Positions 1 through 7,906 of a stretch of 64,000 bases of DNA are shown in pieces. The first letter of the stretch is position 1; the number at the start of each line of letters is the position of its first letter. The stretch is from positions 388,534 to 452,533 of the forward strand of contig NZ_JAAGPR010000004.1 of NCBI RefSeq assembly GCF_017104965.1, written 5' to 3'. A program made the translations under genes and the position numbers. Below the pieces are notes generated by a model. The model worked only from the letters and a program-made list of their open reading frames with translations. It ran no database searches and was not told where the DNA came from. The stretch is from Paraburkholderia sp. Ac-20340. GTDB lineage: Bacteria; Pseudomonadota; Gammaproteobacteria; Burkholderiales; Burkholderiaceae.

Positions 1-864
1 GGACTCGCGCCGATACTTGCTGTGCACGACAGTGGCTACGTCGAGTTCGTGCGCGACGCCTGGATGCGCTGGCGTGTCGATGGCGCACACGGCGAAGTGA
101 TTCCCAACGTGTTCCCGCCGTCGCGCGAAAGCGTGGGCGATCGCACGGGATTGCCGGTACTCGCGCAGGCTGGCGTTTATATGGGAGATCTGAGTTGCCC
201 GATCGGCGAGGGCACGTTCGAGGGCGCGTACTGGTCGGCGCAAGCCGCGGTGTCGGCGGCGGATGCGGTGCTGGCCGGCGAAGCGCTTGCGCTCGCGGTA
301 TGCCGTCCGCCCGGCCACCACGCGCAACGCGATCGCGCATCGGGCTATTGCTTCTTCAATAACGCGGCGATTGCCGCGACGCGCTTGCGCGAGCGTTTCG
401 AGCGCGTGGCGATCGTCGACTTCGACATGCATCACGGCGATGGCACGCAGGCGATTTTCTATACGCGCGCCGATGTGCTTACCGCATCGACGCATGCCGA
501 TCCGCGCGACACGTTCCCGTTCTATAGCGGTGCGGCCGATGAAGGCGGCGCAGGCGCGGGCCTGGGCGCGAATTTCAACATCCCGCTGCCCGCCGGCGCC
601 GACGACGACACGTTCGTCGCCGCCGTGGCCGCGCTATTCGAGCGCGCGAGCACATTCGGCGCGCAGGCTCTGGTGATCGCGGCAGGCTGGGACGCGCACG
701 GCGACGATCCCCTTTCTCCCTTCGACATCACCAGCGCTGCCTATACGCGGATTGCGCGACTCATGCGGGCGCAGTCGCTGCCCACGGTGATCGTGCAGGA
801 GGGCGGCTATCACCACGGCGCGATCGAGGACGCGCTGCTCGGGTTTCTCGGCGGCCTCGCCTGA
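1..864 (+). CDS. Histone deacetylase family protein (acetylpolyamine amidohydrolase-like), 5' end cut by window
   Basis: The reading frame is open from base 1 (GLAPILAVHDSGY...), so the true start lies before the window; the GTG at 22 is internal. Family signatures are intact: RPPGHHAQRD with the active-site His pair near residue 100, VDFDMHHGDGTQ with the zinc-binding Asp and His near residues 140-151, AGWDAHGDDP with the second zinc Asp, and a C-terminal EGGYHHGAIEDAL segment. Bacterial members remove acetyl groups from acetylated polyamines or related amides in the cytoplasm; the exact substrate cannot be read here. The gene ends 37 bases before a porin on the same strand, so the two may be co-transcribed. 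Missing N-terminus is a window effect, not a lesion. Confidence 0.9.
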   Translation, partial: GLAPILAVHDSGYVEFVRDAWMRWRVDGAHGEVIPNVFPPSRESVGDRTGLPVLAQAGVYMGDLSCPIGEGTFEGAYWSAQAAVSAADAVLAGEALALAVCRPPGHHAQRDRASGYCFFNNAAIAATRLRERFERVAIVDFDMHHGDGTQAIFYTRADVLTASTHADPRDTFPFYSGAADEGGAGAGLGANFNIPLPAGADDDTFVAAVAALFERASTFGAQALVIAAGWDAHGDDPLSPFDITSAAYTRIARLMRAQSLPTVIVQEGGYHHGAIEDALLGFLGGLA

Positions 865-901
865 GGCGCACACACTTTTTACAACAGCAAAGGGGTTCGC
901 A

Positions 902-2005
902 ATGAAAGGCAAAATAGCGCTCGCCGCGGTCGCGGCGTCGATGGCGGGGCTCGCCCATGCGCAAAGCACAGTGACCTTGTACGGCATCCTCGATGAAGGG
1001 ATGACCGTCGTCAACAACGAAGGCGGCGCGCATAACGTGCGCATGGAAAGCGGGGTTTATCGCGGCAGCCGCTGGGGCCTCGACGGATCGGAAGATCTGG
1101 GCGGCGGCATGAAGGCCGTCTTCAAGCTCGAAAACGGCTTTAGCCTCGACAACGGTTCGCTCGGGCAGGGCGGCCTGATGTTCGGACGTCAAGCGTATGT
1201 GGGCCTGAGTTCGCCCTATGGCACGCTCACGTTCGGGCGCCAGTACGACGCGACCACCGATTTCGCGTGGGACTACAACGTGGCCGCGATCGCATCGGGT
1301 TACGGCTTTCACCAGGGCGATCTGGACCGTACGCTCGGCGATAGGCTCGACAACTCGGTGAAATACCGCTCGCCGGATTTTCATGGTTTATCGGCGATTG
1401 CGATGTACGCGTTCAGCAATACCGCGGGCGAATTCCACAAGGGCAGCGCGTGGAGCAGCGGCGTGTTTTACGACCATGGGCCCTTCACGGCGGCGGTGAC
1501 GTACACCTATCTCGCGGGCACGACTTTCGATCCGTACGCGGCGATGGGCTTGCGCAGTTTTATGGGCCGCACCGTCGTCACGCGTGAAGGCGATGTCGTG
1601 ACGCCGGTGCAGGAATCGTTCGAACTCGATTCGCTGGGGACGCTTGGGGTTGGCGCGAGCTATGCGATCGGCGACGTTTCGCTGATCGCGAACATGACGA
1701 ATACGCGCCTCAAGTATCAGGGCGATGCGACGGTGATGCAGGTCTACGAGGGCGGCGTGACGTGGCAGGCGACGCCCGCGCTGCTGACGGCGCTCGCGTA
1801 TCAGCACACGCGGTTCGAGGGCCATAAATGGCATCAGGTGAGCCTGGGTGCGTATTACAGCCTGTCCAAGCGTACGCAGATCTACGCGTCGGTCGATTAT
1901 CTGAAGGCGTCGTCGGGCGTGGACCCCGTGACGGCTTACGACTTTGCCCCGTCGCAGGTGAGCTGGCAGGGGAATGCGCGCGTGGGCGTGCTGCACAACT
2001 TCTGA
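902..2005 (+). CDS. Outer-membrane trimeric porin (Burkholderia-type, OmpC family), paralogue 1
   Basis: 367 aa. The N-terminal signal peptide ends at about residue 20 (GLAHA before QSTVTLYGILDEG), followed by the porin family start STVTLYG, then SRWGLDGSEDLGGGMKAVFK and FGRQAYVGLSS, and a terminal Phe (GVLHNF) needed for outer-membrane insertion. This family forms 16-stranded beta-barrel trimers that let small solutes into the periplasm. The start is supported by AAAGGGG about 8 bases before the ATG. A strong hairpin terminator follows about 140 bases downstream. Its nearness to the deacetylase suggests possible co-expression, but no substrate can be assigned from sequence. Confidence 0.95.
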   Translation: MKGKIALAAVAASMAGLAHAQSTVTLYGILDEGMTVVNNEGGAHNVRMESGVYRGSRWGLDGSEDLGGGMKAVFKLENGFSLDNGSLGQGGLMFGRQAYVGLSSPYGTLTFGRQYDATTDFAWDYNVAAIASGYGFHQGDLDRTLGDRLDNSVKYRSPDFHGLSAIAMYAFSNTAGEFHKGSAWSSGVFYDHGPFTAAVTYTYLAGTTFDPYAAMGLRSFMGRTVVTREGDVVTPVQESFELDSLGTLGVGASYAIGDVSLIANMTNTRLKYQGDATVMQVYEGGVTWQATPALLTALAYQHTRFEGHKWHQVSLGAYYSLSKRTQIYASVDYLKASSGVDPVTAYDFAPSQVSWQGNARVGVLHNF

Positions 2006-2307
2006 TGCGTGACGCGGGCGGTAGAACACCCACTGCGTGCGTATCGATAATGCGACTAACGGTCTGACGTCTCTGAATCCACACCCGGCGAATCTTCGAT
2101 TCGCGCAGGGTTGGCAGTGCGGCTGGAAAAAGCTAACAGATGGACAACACCGTGAGGCGCAAAATTGCGCCTCGCGGTGTTTTTATTGAGCGGCGGATCG
2201 GTGGCGCGCCAGGGCCATTAACGGCGGACTAAGCTTGCCGTTGAGATGCGCGAGACTACGAGAAAACCCACTGCTAGAATGGCCGCCTTTTTCGCAGGGA
2301 GAGACCC
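2006..2307. other. Intergenic region between porin and hypothetical gene
   Basis: No convincing ORF. It holds the porin terminator (2146-2185) and, near its end, a Shine-Dalgarno-like AGGGAGAG just before the next ATG. Nothing else is evident. Confidence 0.6.
2146..2185 (+). terminator. Rho-independent terminator after porin
   Basis: A 17-bp stem (2146-2162 pairing with 2165-2181, one T.G wobble) with a 2-nt central AA, followed by a T-run (TTTTT). Because the stem is nearly a perfect palindrome, the apical pairs will open to give a normal loop. It serves the porin that ends at 2005. Confidence 0.85.
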
Positions 2308-2622
2308 ATGAGCTGGTTTATCTATGAAGTGCCTGAGTACAACGAAGACGCCGCGCGCATCGAGCCGTTTACCGAGCTGCGCAGCCGCGTCACGAAACTC
2401 AGTGGCCCGGCGATGGCCGACGAGCTGGAAAGCGTGCGCGCAAACGCGGCGAGCTCCGCAGCCACGCCCACGCGCCGTCTGTTGACGGCCGACAATCCGC
2501 ACGTATTCCCCATTCCTTACGCCGATTCCATGATCCTGGTGGGATTCATTTTCGAATTGGAGCGGGAAGGGCAGCAACTCGTGGTGTCGCCGGTGGAAAT
2601 GCCCTGGTTGAAGGACGCATAA
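2308..2622 (+). CDS. Small conserved-looking hypothetical protein
   Basis: 104 aa, starting MSWFIYEVPEYNEDAARIEP, with a good ribosome site (AGGGAGAG) 6-10 bases before ATG and codon use like its neighbours. It is soluble, mildly acidic, and has no signal peptide or membrane helix. A central Ala/Ser/Thr stretch (residues 48-57) separates a helical N-terminal part from a hydrophobic C-terminal beta-like part (ADSMILVGFIFELER). I do not recognise a family. It stands alone between a terminator and a convergent gene. The stop codon lies inside a 13-bp tandem repeat. Confidence 0.65.
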   Translation: MSWFIYEVPEYNEDAARIEPFTELRSRVTKLSGPAMADELESVRANAASSAATPTRRLLTADNPHVFPIPYADSMILVGFIFELEREGQQLVVSPVEMPWLKDA

Positions 2623-2652
2623 ACGCGACGCATAAACGCGCCGCATAAAACC
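2614..2652. repeat. Three copies of a 13-bp tandem repeat
   Basis: GACGCATAAACGC occurs twice in exact tandem (2614-2626, 2627-2639), followed by a degenerate third copy (2640-2652). The first copy contains the stop codon of the upstream hypothetical gene. Each unit carries a TAA in the same relative place, but because 13 is not a multiple of 3 they fall in different frames. Confidence 0.8.
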
Positions 2653-2669
2653 CCGCGTCGACGATCGCC

Positions 2670-3341
2670 TTACTGGCTATTGTCTTCGCAATCCTTCCAG
2701 TACCGCAGCGGGTCCAGATGATGCGGATAATTCGTGTCGAGCCACATCGACAGTTTGTTCCAGTCCGGATGATTGGTACCCGTTTTAGCGGACCAGGTCG
2801 ACGAACGTTCGAGAATCCGGTTGCTTTCGCGATCGCGGACGATCAGGCTGCCCAGCCCCGTCGTGCTGTTCGCCTGCGCCTCGACGAGGTAGCGGGGCAG
2901 CACGCGGAGTTCGGCGTCTTCGGCCCAGCCATACAGCGCGCGGATCACGCCAGCGGCGTCGCGTAGCTGGATCGGACCGCTCGGCGGACGCACCGCTGCC
3001 CATCCTTCCGGGAATTCGGCCACCACCGAATGGTTTTCTTCCCGAACCCATCTCACGCGCCACGCCCGGACCATGGCTTCGCGCATCGCCGATACCGACG
3101 GGTAACTCGCGGGCAATTCAATCGCTTTCGGCAGCGTGACGAGGTTGTCTTTCCAGAGCGTGGATTCGTCGTCGGCGCGTTTTGCTTCGAGTTTCGTTTC
3201 CCTGAACGGATTCGATTCCTTGGACGGATTCGCTTCGAATGGGTTTTCCGGTCGGCTCGACGTTTTCGTGACGCTCGCGGGAAGTCCCTCGAAAAGCCGT
3301 TCGGCATCGAGACGAGTGAGTTTGGGTTTGCCTTTCTTCAT
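2670..3341 (-). CDS. Hypothetical protein, 223 aa
   Basis: I chose the ATG at 3341 (MKKGKPKLTRLDAERLFEGL), preceded by AAGAGAAAC, over a longer version starting at 3395 whose extra 18 residues look like untranslated sequence. The N-terminal 70 residues are charged and low in hydrophobics (Lys/Glu/Ser/Asn-rich, likely disordered). The C-terminal 150 residues look folded, with many Trp and Arg (VRAWRVRWVREENHSVVAEF, WAEDAELRVLPRYLV, WLDTNYPHHLDPLRYWKDCE). No signal peptide or membrane segment. I do not recognise a family. It is transcribed towards the gene ending at 2622. Confidence 0.65.
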   Translation of the reverse strand: MKKGKPKLTRLDAERLFEGLPASVTKTSSRPENPFEANPSKESNPFRETKLEAKRADDESTLWKDNLVTLPKAIELPASYPSVSAMREAMVRAWRVRWVREENHSVVAEFPEGWAAVRPPSGPIQLRDAAGVIRALYGWAEDAELRVLPRYLVEAQANSTTGLGSLIVRDRESNRILERSSTWSAKTGTNHPDWNKLSMWLDTNYPHHLDPLRYWKDCEDNSQ

Positions 3342-3543
3342 GTGTTTCTCTTCAGCATGATGGCGTCGCGGTACCGCTGTACTGGGGTACGCCACGCGCC
3401 GCTTTTCATGCGGATAAATAGTGAATGTGCCGATCCGGCATGACCAGAGCGTGCTGGCCGTGGCCGATGCGGATGCGCGATATCCGGCCCTGGCCGCCAG
3501 TGAGTCTTTGACGGAGCAGGGTACTCGCCGTCAATCCAGTCCG

Positions 3544-3906
3544 TTATCCTCCGGCCCGCTTCGCGCTATGACCGGCCTTCTTGAGTTCTTCGACGATGCG
3601 CTCGCAATGGTCGCCCTGGACTTCGATCGTGCCGTCCTTGACGGTGCCGCCCGAGCCGCAGGCCGTACGCAACTGTTTGCCTAAAACGGCCAATGCCATT
3701 GGATCGAGCGCGAGTCCTTTCACGATGGTCACGCTCTTGCCGCCCCGGCCTTTGGTTTCGCGCGATACCCGCGCGACGCCGTCACCTGCTGGTTTCGTTC
3801 TGGCGATCGTTTTGCAGATGCATTCCGCAACGGGACGCCTGCATTCGGGACACATCCGCCCGCTTTCCGTGGAATAAACGAGGCCGCCCTTCGAACTGCT
3901 TTTCAT
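3544..3906 (-). CDS. yciH: Sui1/eIF1-type translation initiation factor (YciH family)
   Basis: 120 aa. It has an N-terminal region with a CPECRRPVAECIC four-cysteine cluster (residues 19-31) and a C-terminal SUI1 fold with the family hallmarks GRGGKSVTIVKGL, LGKQLRTACGSGGTVKDG and IEVQGDHCERIVEELKK. Bacterial YciH resembles eukaryotic eIF1 and can bind the 30S subunit and affect start-site fidelity. The TACGSGGT stretch is the diagnostic basic/glycine motif. The gene is monocistronic here, and the following region (plus-strand sense) is the promoter area of the hydroxyproline cluster. Confidence 0.9.
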   Translation of the reverse strand: MKSSSKGGLVYSTESGRMCPECRRPVAECICKTIARTKPAGDGVARVSRETKGRGGKSVTIVKGLALDPMALAVLGKQLRTACGSGGTVKDGTIEVQGDHCERIVEELKKAGHSAKRAGG

Positions 3907-4255
3907 GTGTTTTGGCTGAGGGAATTCAAGGCTGACGACCGGTCATTTTAACAGGTGGCGCGCCTGCGTCCTGCCCGCCGCGAAGGGCGAGCCAGCCTGC
4001 ACCGAAATGGCGCGGCCGGAGCGCTATGCGGAAATCGTCATCGCAGCCGGGCTACGGGAACAAGACGGCCAGGCGCCGGTTGCCTACGATTATCGGCATG
4101 AACACGATCGATGCAACCGGCCTGACCGATGCACGGCGCACGACGCACGGCGCACTCGCAGCGATGGCGTGTTCTGCACGGATATAGCCCAAAGCGAACC
4201 CAACAAGCAAACCCGATAAGCGGCTTCACACTCATTCAGGACCCAAAGAAACATC
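3907..4255. other. Intergenic/promoter region of the hydroxyproline cluster
   Basis: No gene of normal size. It contains the duplicated leader block (4021-4103), after which a 29-codon frame opens at ATG 4098 (MNTIDATGLTD...) and ends near 4187. I do not call this a gene because it lacks a clear ribosome site. The real start of the deaminase is at 4256. Confidence 0.5.
4021..4103 (+). promoter_or_regulatory. Duplicated promoter/leader block, copy A
   Basis: These 83 bases align without gaps to 6861-6943 with 64 identities by my count. The best conserved parts are GCGCTATGC-n-GAAATCGTCATCGC at the left, CAAGACGG in the middle and TGCCTA-n-GAT...ATGAAC at the right. TATGCG/TATGCT could be a -10 element. 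Both copies precede genes of the same pathway, so a common binding site for the cluster's AraC-type regulator is likely (inference). Confidence 0.65.
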
Positions 4256-5200
4256 ATGAGCAACAACATCTTCACGGGTACGATTCCGGCCCTCATGACC
4301 CCGTGCACGGCAGCGCGCACGCCGGATTTCGACGCGCTCGTCGCCAAGGGGCGCGAGCTGATCGATATCGGCATGTCGGCGGTGGTTTACTGCGGTTCGA
4401 TGGGCGACTGGCCGCTGCTGACCGAAGCGCAACGTCAGGAAGGCGTCGCGCGTCTGGTGGCGGCCGGCATTCCGACTATCGTCGGCACGGGCGCCGTCAA
4501 CTCGAAGGAAGCGGTTTCTCATGCTGCGCACGCCGCGAAAGTGGGCGCCAGCGGCCTGATGGTGATTCCGCGCGTGCTCTCGCGCGGTGCGTCGGCTGCG
4601 GCGCAGAAGGCGCACTTCGCCGCGATTCTCGAAGCGGCTCCGGCGCTGCCCGCCGTGATCTACAACAGCCCGTACTATGGCTTCGCCACGCGCGCCGATC
4701 TGTTCTTCGAACTGCGCGCCAAGTACCCGAACCTGATCGGCTTCAAGGAGTTTGGCGGTGCGGCGGATATGCGTTACGCCGCCGAGCACATCACCAGCCA
4801 GGACGACAGCGTCACGCTGATGGCGGGCGTCGACACCCAGGTGTTCCATGGCTTCGTCAACTGCGGCGCCACGGGCGCGATCACCGGCATCGGCAATGCG
4901 CTGCCGCGCGAAGTGCTGCAGCTGGTCGATTTGTGCCGCAAGGCCGCGAAGGGCGATGTCACGGCGCGTCGTCAGGCGCGTGAGCTGGAAGCGGCGCTGG
5001 CCGTGCTGTCGTCGTTCGACGAAGGAACCGATCTGGTGCTGTACTACAAGTATCTGATGGTCCTGAATGGCGATAAGGAATATACGCTGCACTTCAATGA
5101 AACCGATGTGCTGAGCGAAGCGCAACGCCGTTATGCGCAAACGCAGTATGAGTTGTTCCGTAGCTGGTACGCGGGCTGGTCGAAGGAAGTGAATGCCTGA
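4256..5200 (+). CDS. DapA-family Delta1-pyrroline-4-hydroxy-2-carboxylate deaminase
   Basis: 314 aa, a dihydrodipicolinate-synthase-type TIM barrel. The Schiff-base lysine is in GFKEFGG (K164) and the assisting tyrosine in YNSPYYG (Y136). The usual GTTGE pyruvate-binding motif of true DapA is replaced by CGSMGDW, as expected for the hydroxyproline branch of the family. In that pathway the enzyme deaminates and dehydrates 1-pyrroline-4-hydroxy-2-carboxylate to alpha-ketoglutarate semialdehyde. The assignment rests mainly on its neighbours: epimerase, three-subunit dehydrogenase and semialdehyde dehydrogenase. An AGGA lies 14 bases before ATG, and a terminator follows. Equivalent genes are called hypD or lhpC elsewhere. 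Confidence 0.85.
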   Translation: MSNNIFTGTIPALMTPCTAARTPDFDALVAKGRELIDIGMSAVVYCGSMGDWPLLTEAQRQEGVARLVAAGIPTIVGTGAVNSKEAVSHAAHAAKVGASGLMVIPRVLSRGASAAAQKAHFAAILEAAPALPAVIYNSPYYGFATRADLFFELRAKYPNLIGFKEFGGAADMRYAAEHITSQDDSVTLMAGVDTQVFHGFVNCGATGAITGIGNALPREVLQLVDLCRKAAKGDVTARRQARELEAALAVLSSFDEGTDLVLYYKYLMVLNGDKEYTLHFNETDVLSEAQRRYAQTQYELFRSWYAGWSKEVNA

Positions 5201-5549
5201 GGCTTGAACGCCTGCCTCACGCAGGCAATGCAGCAACGCAGCAATGAAGTATGAGAAAGCGCCCTTTTGACAGGGCGCTTTTTTTGTTTATCGATGCTAT
5301 TAAAAAAACGCTGAACAGGCAGTGAACAAGCAGTGAGTTTTGCGGGAAGAAAGCACAGCGTTGCGCGTGCCAGGCACTATGCCGATTTCTGCATTTTCAC
5401 TGTCGATTTTCCTCAAGACTCCTCGATTTTTGGAATCTTATATTGCTTCAGCCAACCACCGGTCAAGCCGGAAAACGAGAGGCAAGTGCCCACCACACCA
5501 GCAAGGTTGCGGGTACCGGGGTTATCCACTATCGAGGAGCAAGAGAACA
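5201..5549. other. Intergenic region with terminator and leader of the solute-binding protein
   Basis: Holds the terminator at 5256-5285 and then about 260 bases of lower-GC leader (for example TTTTGCGGGAAGAAAG and the AT-rich stretch near 5290-5310) before the ribosome site GAGGAGC at 5534-5540. A longer in-frame ORF runs through it from 5340, but its sequence is not signal-peptide-like and I treat it as untranslated. Confidence 0.5.
5256..5285 (+). terminator. Rho-independent terminator after the deaminase gene
   Basis: AAAGCGCCC (5256-5264) pairs with GGGCGCTTT (5273-5281), 8-nt loop, then TTTT. A compact GC stem with a T-run in the correct orientation. Confidence 0.9.
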
Positions 5550-6698
5550 ATGCAATTCCAACGGACGGTCATCTCCACTGCGTTAGTCACGGGCCTTCTG
5601 GCCGGCGCAACCTGCTCCTATGCCGCGGCACCGGTCGACATCAAGATCGGTTTTGCAGCGCCCCTCACCGGCGGCCAGGCGCATTACGGTGCGGATTTCC
5701 GCAGCGGCGTGCAGTTGGCGATCGAAGATATGAATGGCACGAATCCGGTTATCGGCGGCAAGCCCGTGCATTTCGTGCTGGACGCGCAGGACGATCAGGC
5801 CGATCCCCGCACCGGCACGACGGTCGCGCAAAAGCTCGTGGACGACGGCGTGGTGGCCGTGATCGGCCACTACAACTCGGGCACCAGCATTCCGGCCGCG
5901 CCGATTTACGCCAAAGCCGGCACGCCTGAAATCGCCATGGCGACGTCGCCCACTTATACGCGTCTGGGTTTGCCCACCACCTTCCGTTTGCTGACTTCGG
6001 ATACGCAGCTTGGCAGCGTGCTCGGCGACTTCGCCGTGAAGGGCCTTAAATTCAAGCGTATTGCGATCGTCGACGATCGCACGGCCTATGGGCAAGGTGT
6101 CGCGGAAGAGTTCGCCAAGGCGGCGAAGGCCGCGGGCGCCACCATCGTCGACGAAGAATACACGAGCGACAAGGCCGTGGATTTCCGCGCGATTCTCACC
6201 AAGATCAAGTCCGTGAATCCCGATGCGGTCTTCTACGGCGGCGCCGATACCCAGGCCGCGCCGATGCTCAAACAGATGCGTTCGCTGGCGATCAAATCGG
6301 TGCTGATCGGCCCCGACATGCTGCAGTCCGATAACCTCATCAAGGTCGCGGGCGAGGCTTCGGAAGGCACGCTTGCGGCATCGGAAGGCAGCCCGCTTGC
6401 GCAGATGCCGGGCGGCAAGGCGTTTGGCGAGCGTTACGCGAAGCGCTTCAACCAGCCGGTCGAACTGTACGCGCCTTATGCCTATGACGGCACGATGGCC
6501 GTATTCAATGCGATGAAGAAAGCCGATTCCACCGATCCGCATGTCTTTCTCACCGCGTTGAAAGCGACGAACATGAAGGGCGTCACGACCAGCGAACTCG
6601 CCTACGATCAATATGGCGATCTGAAGTATGGCGGCGTGACGGTGTACAAGGTCGTCAACGGTTCGTGGAAGCCGCTGCAGACGGTGGGCACGAAGTAA
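5550..6698 (+). CDS. Branched-chain amino-acid-type ABC transporter substrate-binding protein (LivK/Leu-Ile-Val family)
   Basis: 382 aa from the ATG at 5550, preceded by GAGGAGC. A signal peptide of about 24 residues (MQFQRTVISTALVTGLLAGA then CSYAAA) is followed by the family opening VDIKIGFAAPLTGGQAHYG, then AVIGHYNSGTSIPAAPIY and VFYGGADTQAAPMLKQM, all typical of type I periplasmic binding proteins of the HAAT family. The Cys in the signal is not in a good lipobox, so this is probably a soluble periplasmic protein. No permease or ATPase gene is adjacent, so it must use subunits encoded elsewhere. Its place between the deaminase and epimerase suggests hydroxyproline or a related amino acid as ligand (inference). 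Confidence 0.85.
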   Translation: MQFQRTVISTALVTGLLAGATCSYAAAPVDIKIGFAAPLTGGQAHYGADFRSGVQLAIEDMNGTNPVIGGKPVHFVLDAQDDQADPRTGTTVAQKLVDDGVVAVIGHYNSGTSIPAAPIYAKAGTPEIAMATSPTYTRLGLPTTFRLLTSDTQLGSVLGDFAVKGLKFKRIAIVDDRTAYGQGVAEEFAKAAKAAGATIVDEEYTSDKAVDFRAILTKIKSVNPDAVFYGGADTQAAPMLKQMRSLAIKSVLIGPDMLQSDNLIKVAGEASEGTLAASEGSPLAQMPGGKAFGERYAKRFNQPVELYAPYAYDGTMAVFNAMKKADSTDPHVFLTALKATNMKGVTTSELAYDQYGDLKYGGVTVYKVVNGSWKPLQTVGTK

Positions 6699-6860
6699 CT
6701 GGTTTGAATCGCGGCGGTGCATAGACGCACCGCCGCGCACGCGCTTCCTTCTTCAGATGTTTCCATCGGCGCCCGCCGTGAATTCCCCATACTTTTCGAT
6801 TCCCCACTCGCACACTGCAGGGCGTGTAGCGGGCACTTCGCCCGTTGCTGCGCCGTTCGT

Positions 6861-6943
6861 GCGCTATGCTGAAATCGTCATCGCGGTGGGCCCGTTCGAA
6901 CAAGACGGCTTGACGGCCGATGCCTAGGATTGTCGACATGAAC
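6861..6943 (+). promoter_or_regulatory. Duplicated promoter/leader block, copy B
   Basis: Partner of 4021-4103, aligned without gaps. In this copy the ATGAAC at the right end is the real start of the epimerase (6938), whereas in copy A the equivalent ATG is 158 bases before the deaminase start. The ribosome site AGGAT (6926-6930) falls inside the block. Confidence 0.65.
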
Positions 6944-7906
6944 TCCATTACCGTTATCGACTCCCATACCGGCGGCGAGCCTACGCGGCTCGTCGTTGAA
7001 GGCGGCCCCGATCTGGGCCGCGGCCCGCTCGCCGAGCGGCTTGAAATCTTCCGCCGCGATTTCGATCATGTGCGCGCCGGTGTGGTCAACGAACCGCGCG
7101 GCTCGGATGTGATGGTCGGCGCGTTGCTGTGCGAGCCGCATGATCCGAGCTGTTCGGCAGGCGTGATTTTCTTCAATAACGTCGGCTTTCTGGGGATGTG
7201 CGGACACGGCACGATCGGGCTGATCGTTTCGCTTGCGCATATGGGTCGCATTCAGGCGGGCGTGCATCGGATCGAAACGCCGGTTGGCGTGGTCGAAGCC
7301 GAATTGCACGCCGATGGCAGCGTCACCGTGCACAACGTGCCCGCGTATCGCTATCGCACGGAAGTGCCGCTCGATGTGCCCGGCCTCGGTCGCGTGCACG
7401 GCGATATCGCATGGGGCGGCAACTGGTTTTTCCTCGTCGCCGATCACGGTCAAAAGCTCGAATTCGCCAACGTCGAAACGCTGACCGACGTGTCGTGGGC
7501 GATTCGCGCCGCGCTCGAAGCCAATGGCATCACCGGCGAAGGCGGCGCGCATATCGACCACATCGAACTGCTCGCCGATTCCACCACGCCGGGCCTCGAC
7601 AGCCGCAACTTCGTGCTGTGCCCCGGCAAGGCCTATGACCGCTCGCCGTGCGGCACCGGCACGAGCGCGAAGATCGCTTGCCTGGCGGCGGACGCGCATC
7701 TCGCCGCGGGCGCGACGTGGCGGCAGGAAAGCATCATCGGCAGCGTGTTCGAAGCGAGCTACGCGCCGTATGTCGATGCGAGCGATGCAGGCAATACAGC
7801 GCGCAACTACGTGCGCCCGAGCATTCGCGGCACGGCTCACGTGAGCGCCGAAGCGAAGCTGATTTTCGCCGCCGACGATCCTTTCGCATGGGGCATCCGC
7901 GCGTGA
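6938..7906 (+). CDS. 4-Hydroxyproline 2-epimerase (proline racemase family)
   Basis: 322 aa from ATG 6938 ([17 protein letters not shown]), which matches the usual family N-terminus; an in-frame ATG 18 bases earlier is less likely. Both catalytic cysteines are present, in GMCGHGTIG (C88) and [10 protein letters not shown] (C238). With two Cys the enzyme can act as a true racemase/epimerase rather than as the Ser/Thr dehydratase subgroup. It turns trans-4-hydroxy-L-proline into cis-4-hydroxy-D-proline, the first step of the pathway. Its stop overlaps the next start (GTGA at 7903-7906), which shows translational coupling to the dehydrogenase subunits. Called hypRE or lhpA in other species. Confidence 0.92.
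   Translation: MNSITVIDSHTGGEPTRLVVEGGPDLGRGPLAERLEIFRRDFDHVRAGVVNEPRGSDVMVGALLCEPHDPSCSAGVIFFNNVGFLGMCGHGTIGLIVSLAHMGRIQAGVHRIETPVGVVEAELHADGSVTVHNVPAYRYRTEVPLDVPGLGRVHGDIAWGGNWFFLVADHGQKLEFANVETLTDVSWAIRAALEANGITGEGGAHIDHIELLADSTTPGLDSRNFVLCPGKAYDRSPCGTGTSAKIACLAADAHLAAGATWRQESIIGSVFEASYAPYVDASDAGNTARNYVRPSIRGTAHVSAEAKLIFAADDPFAWGIRA

Noticed and set aside
7648..7902. 85-codon N-terminal extension of the FAD dehydrogenase subunit
   Set aside because: Lies in the epimerase coding region and is Arg-rich; the FAD motif is in its proper place only if translation starts at 7903 (or 7888).
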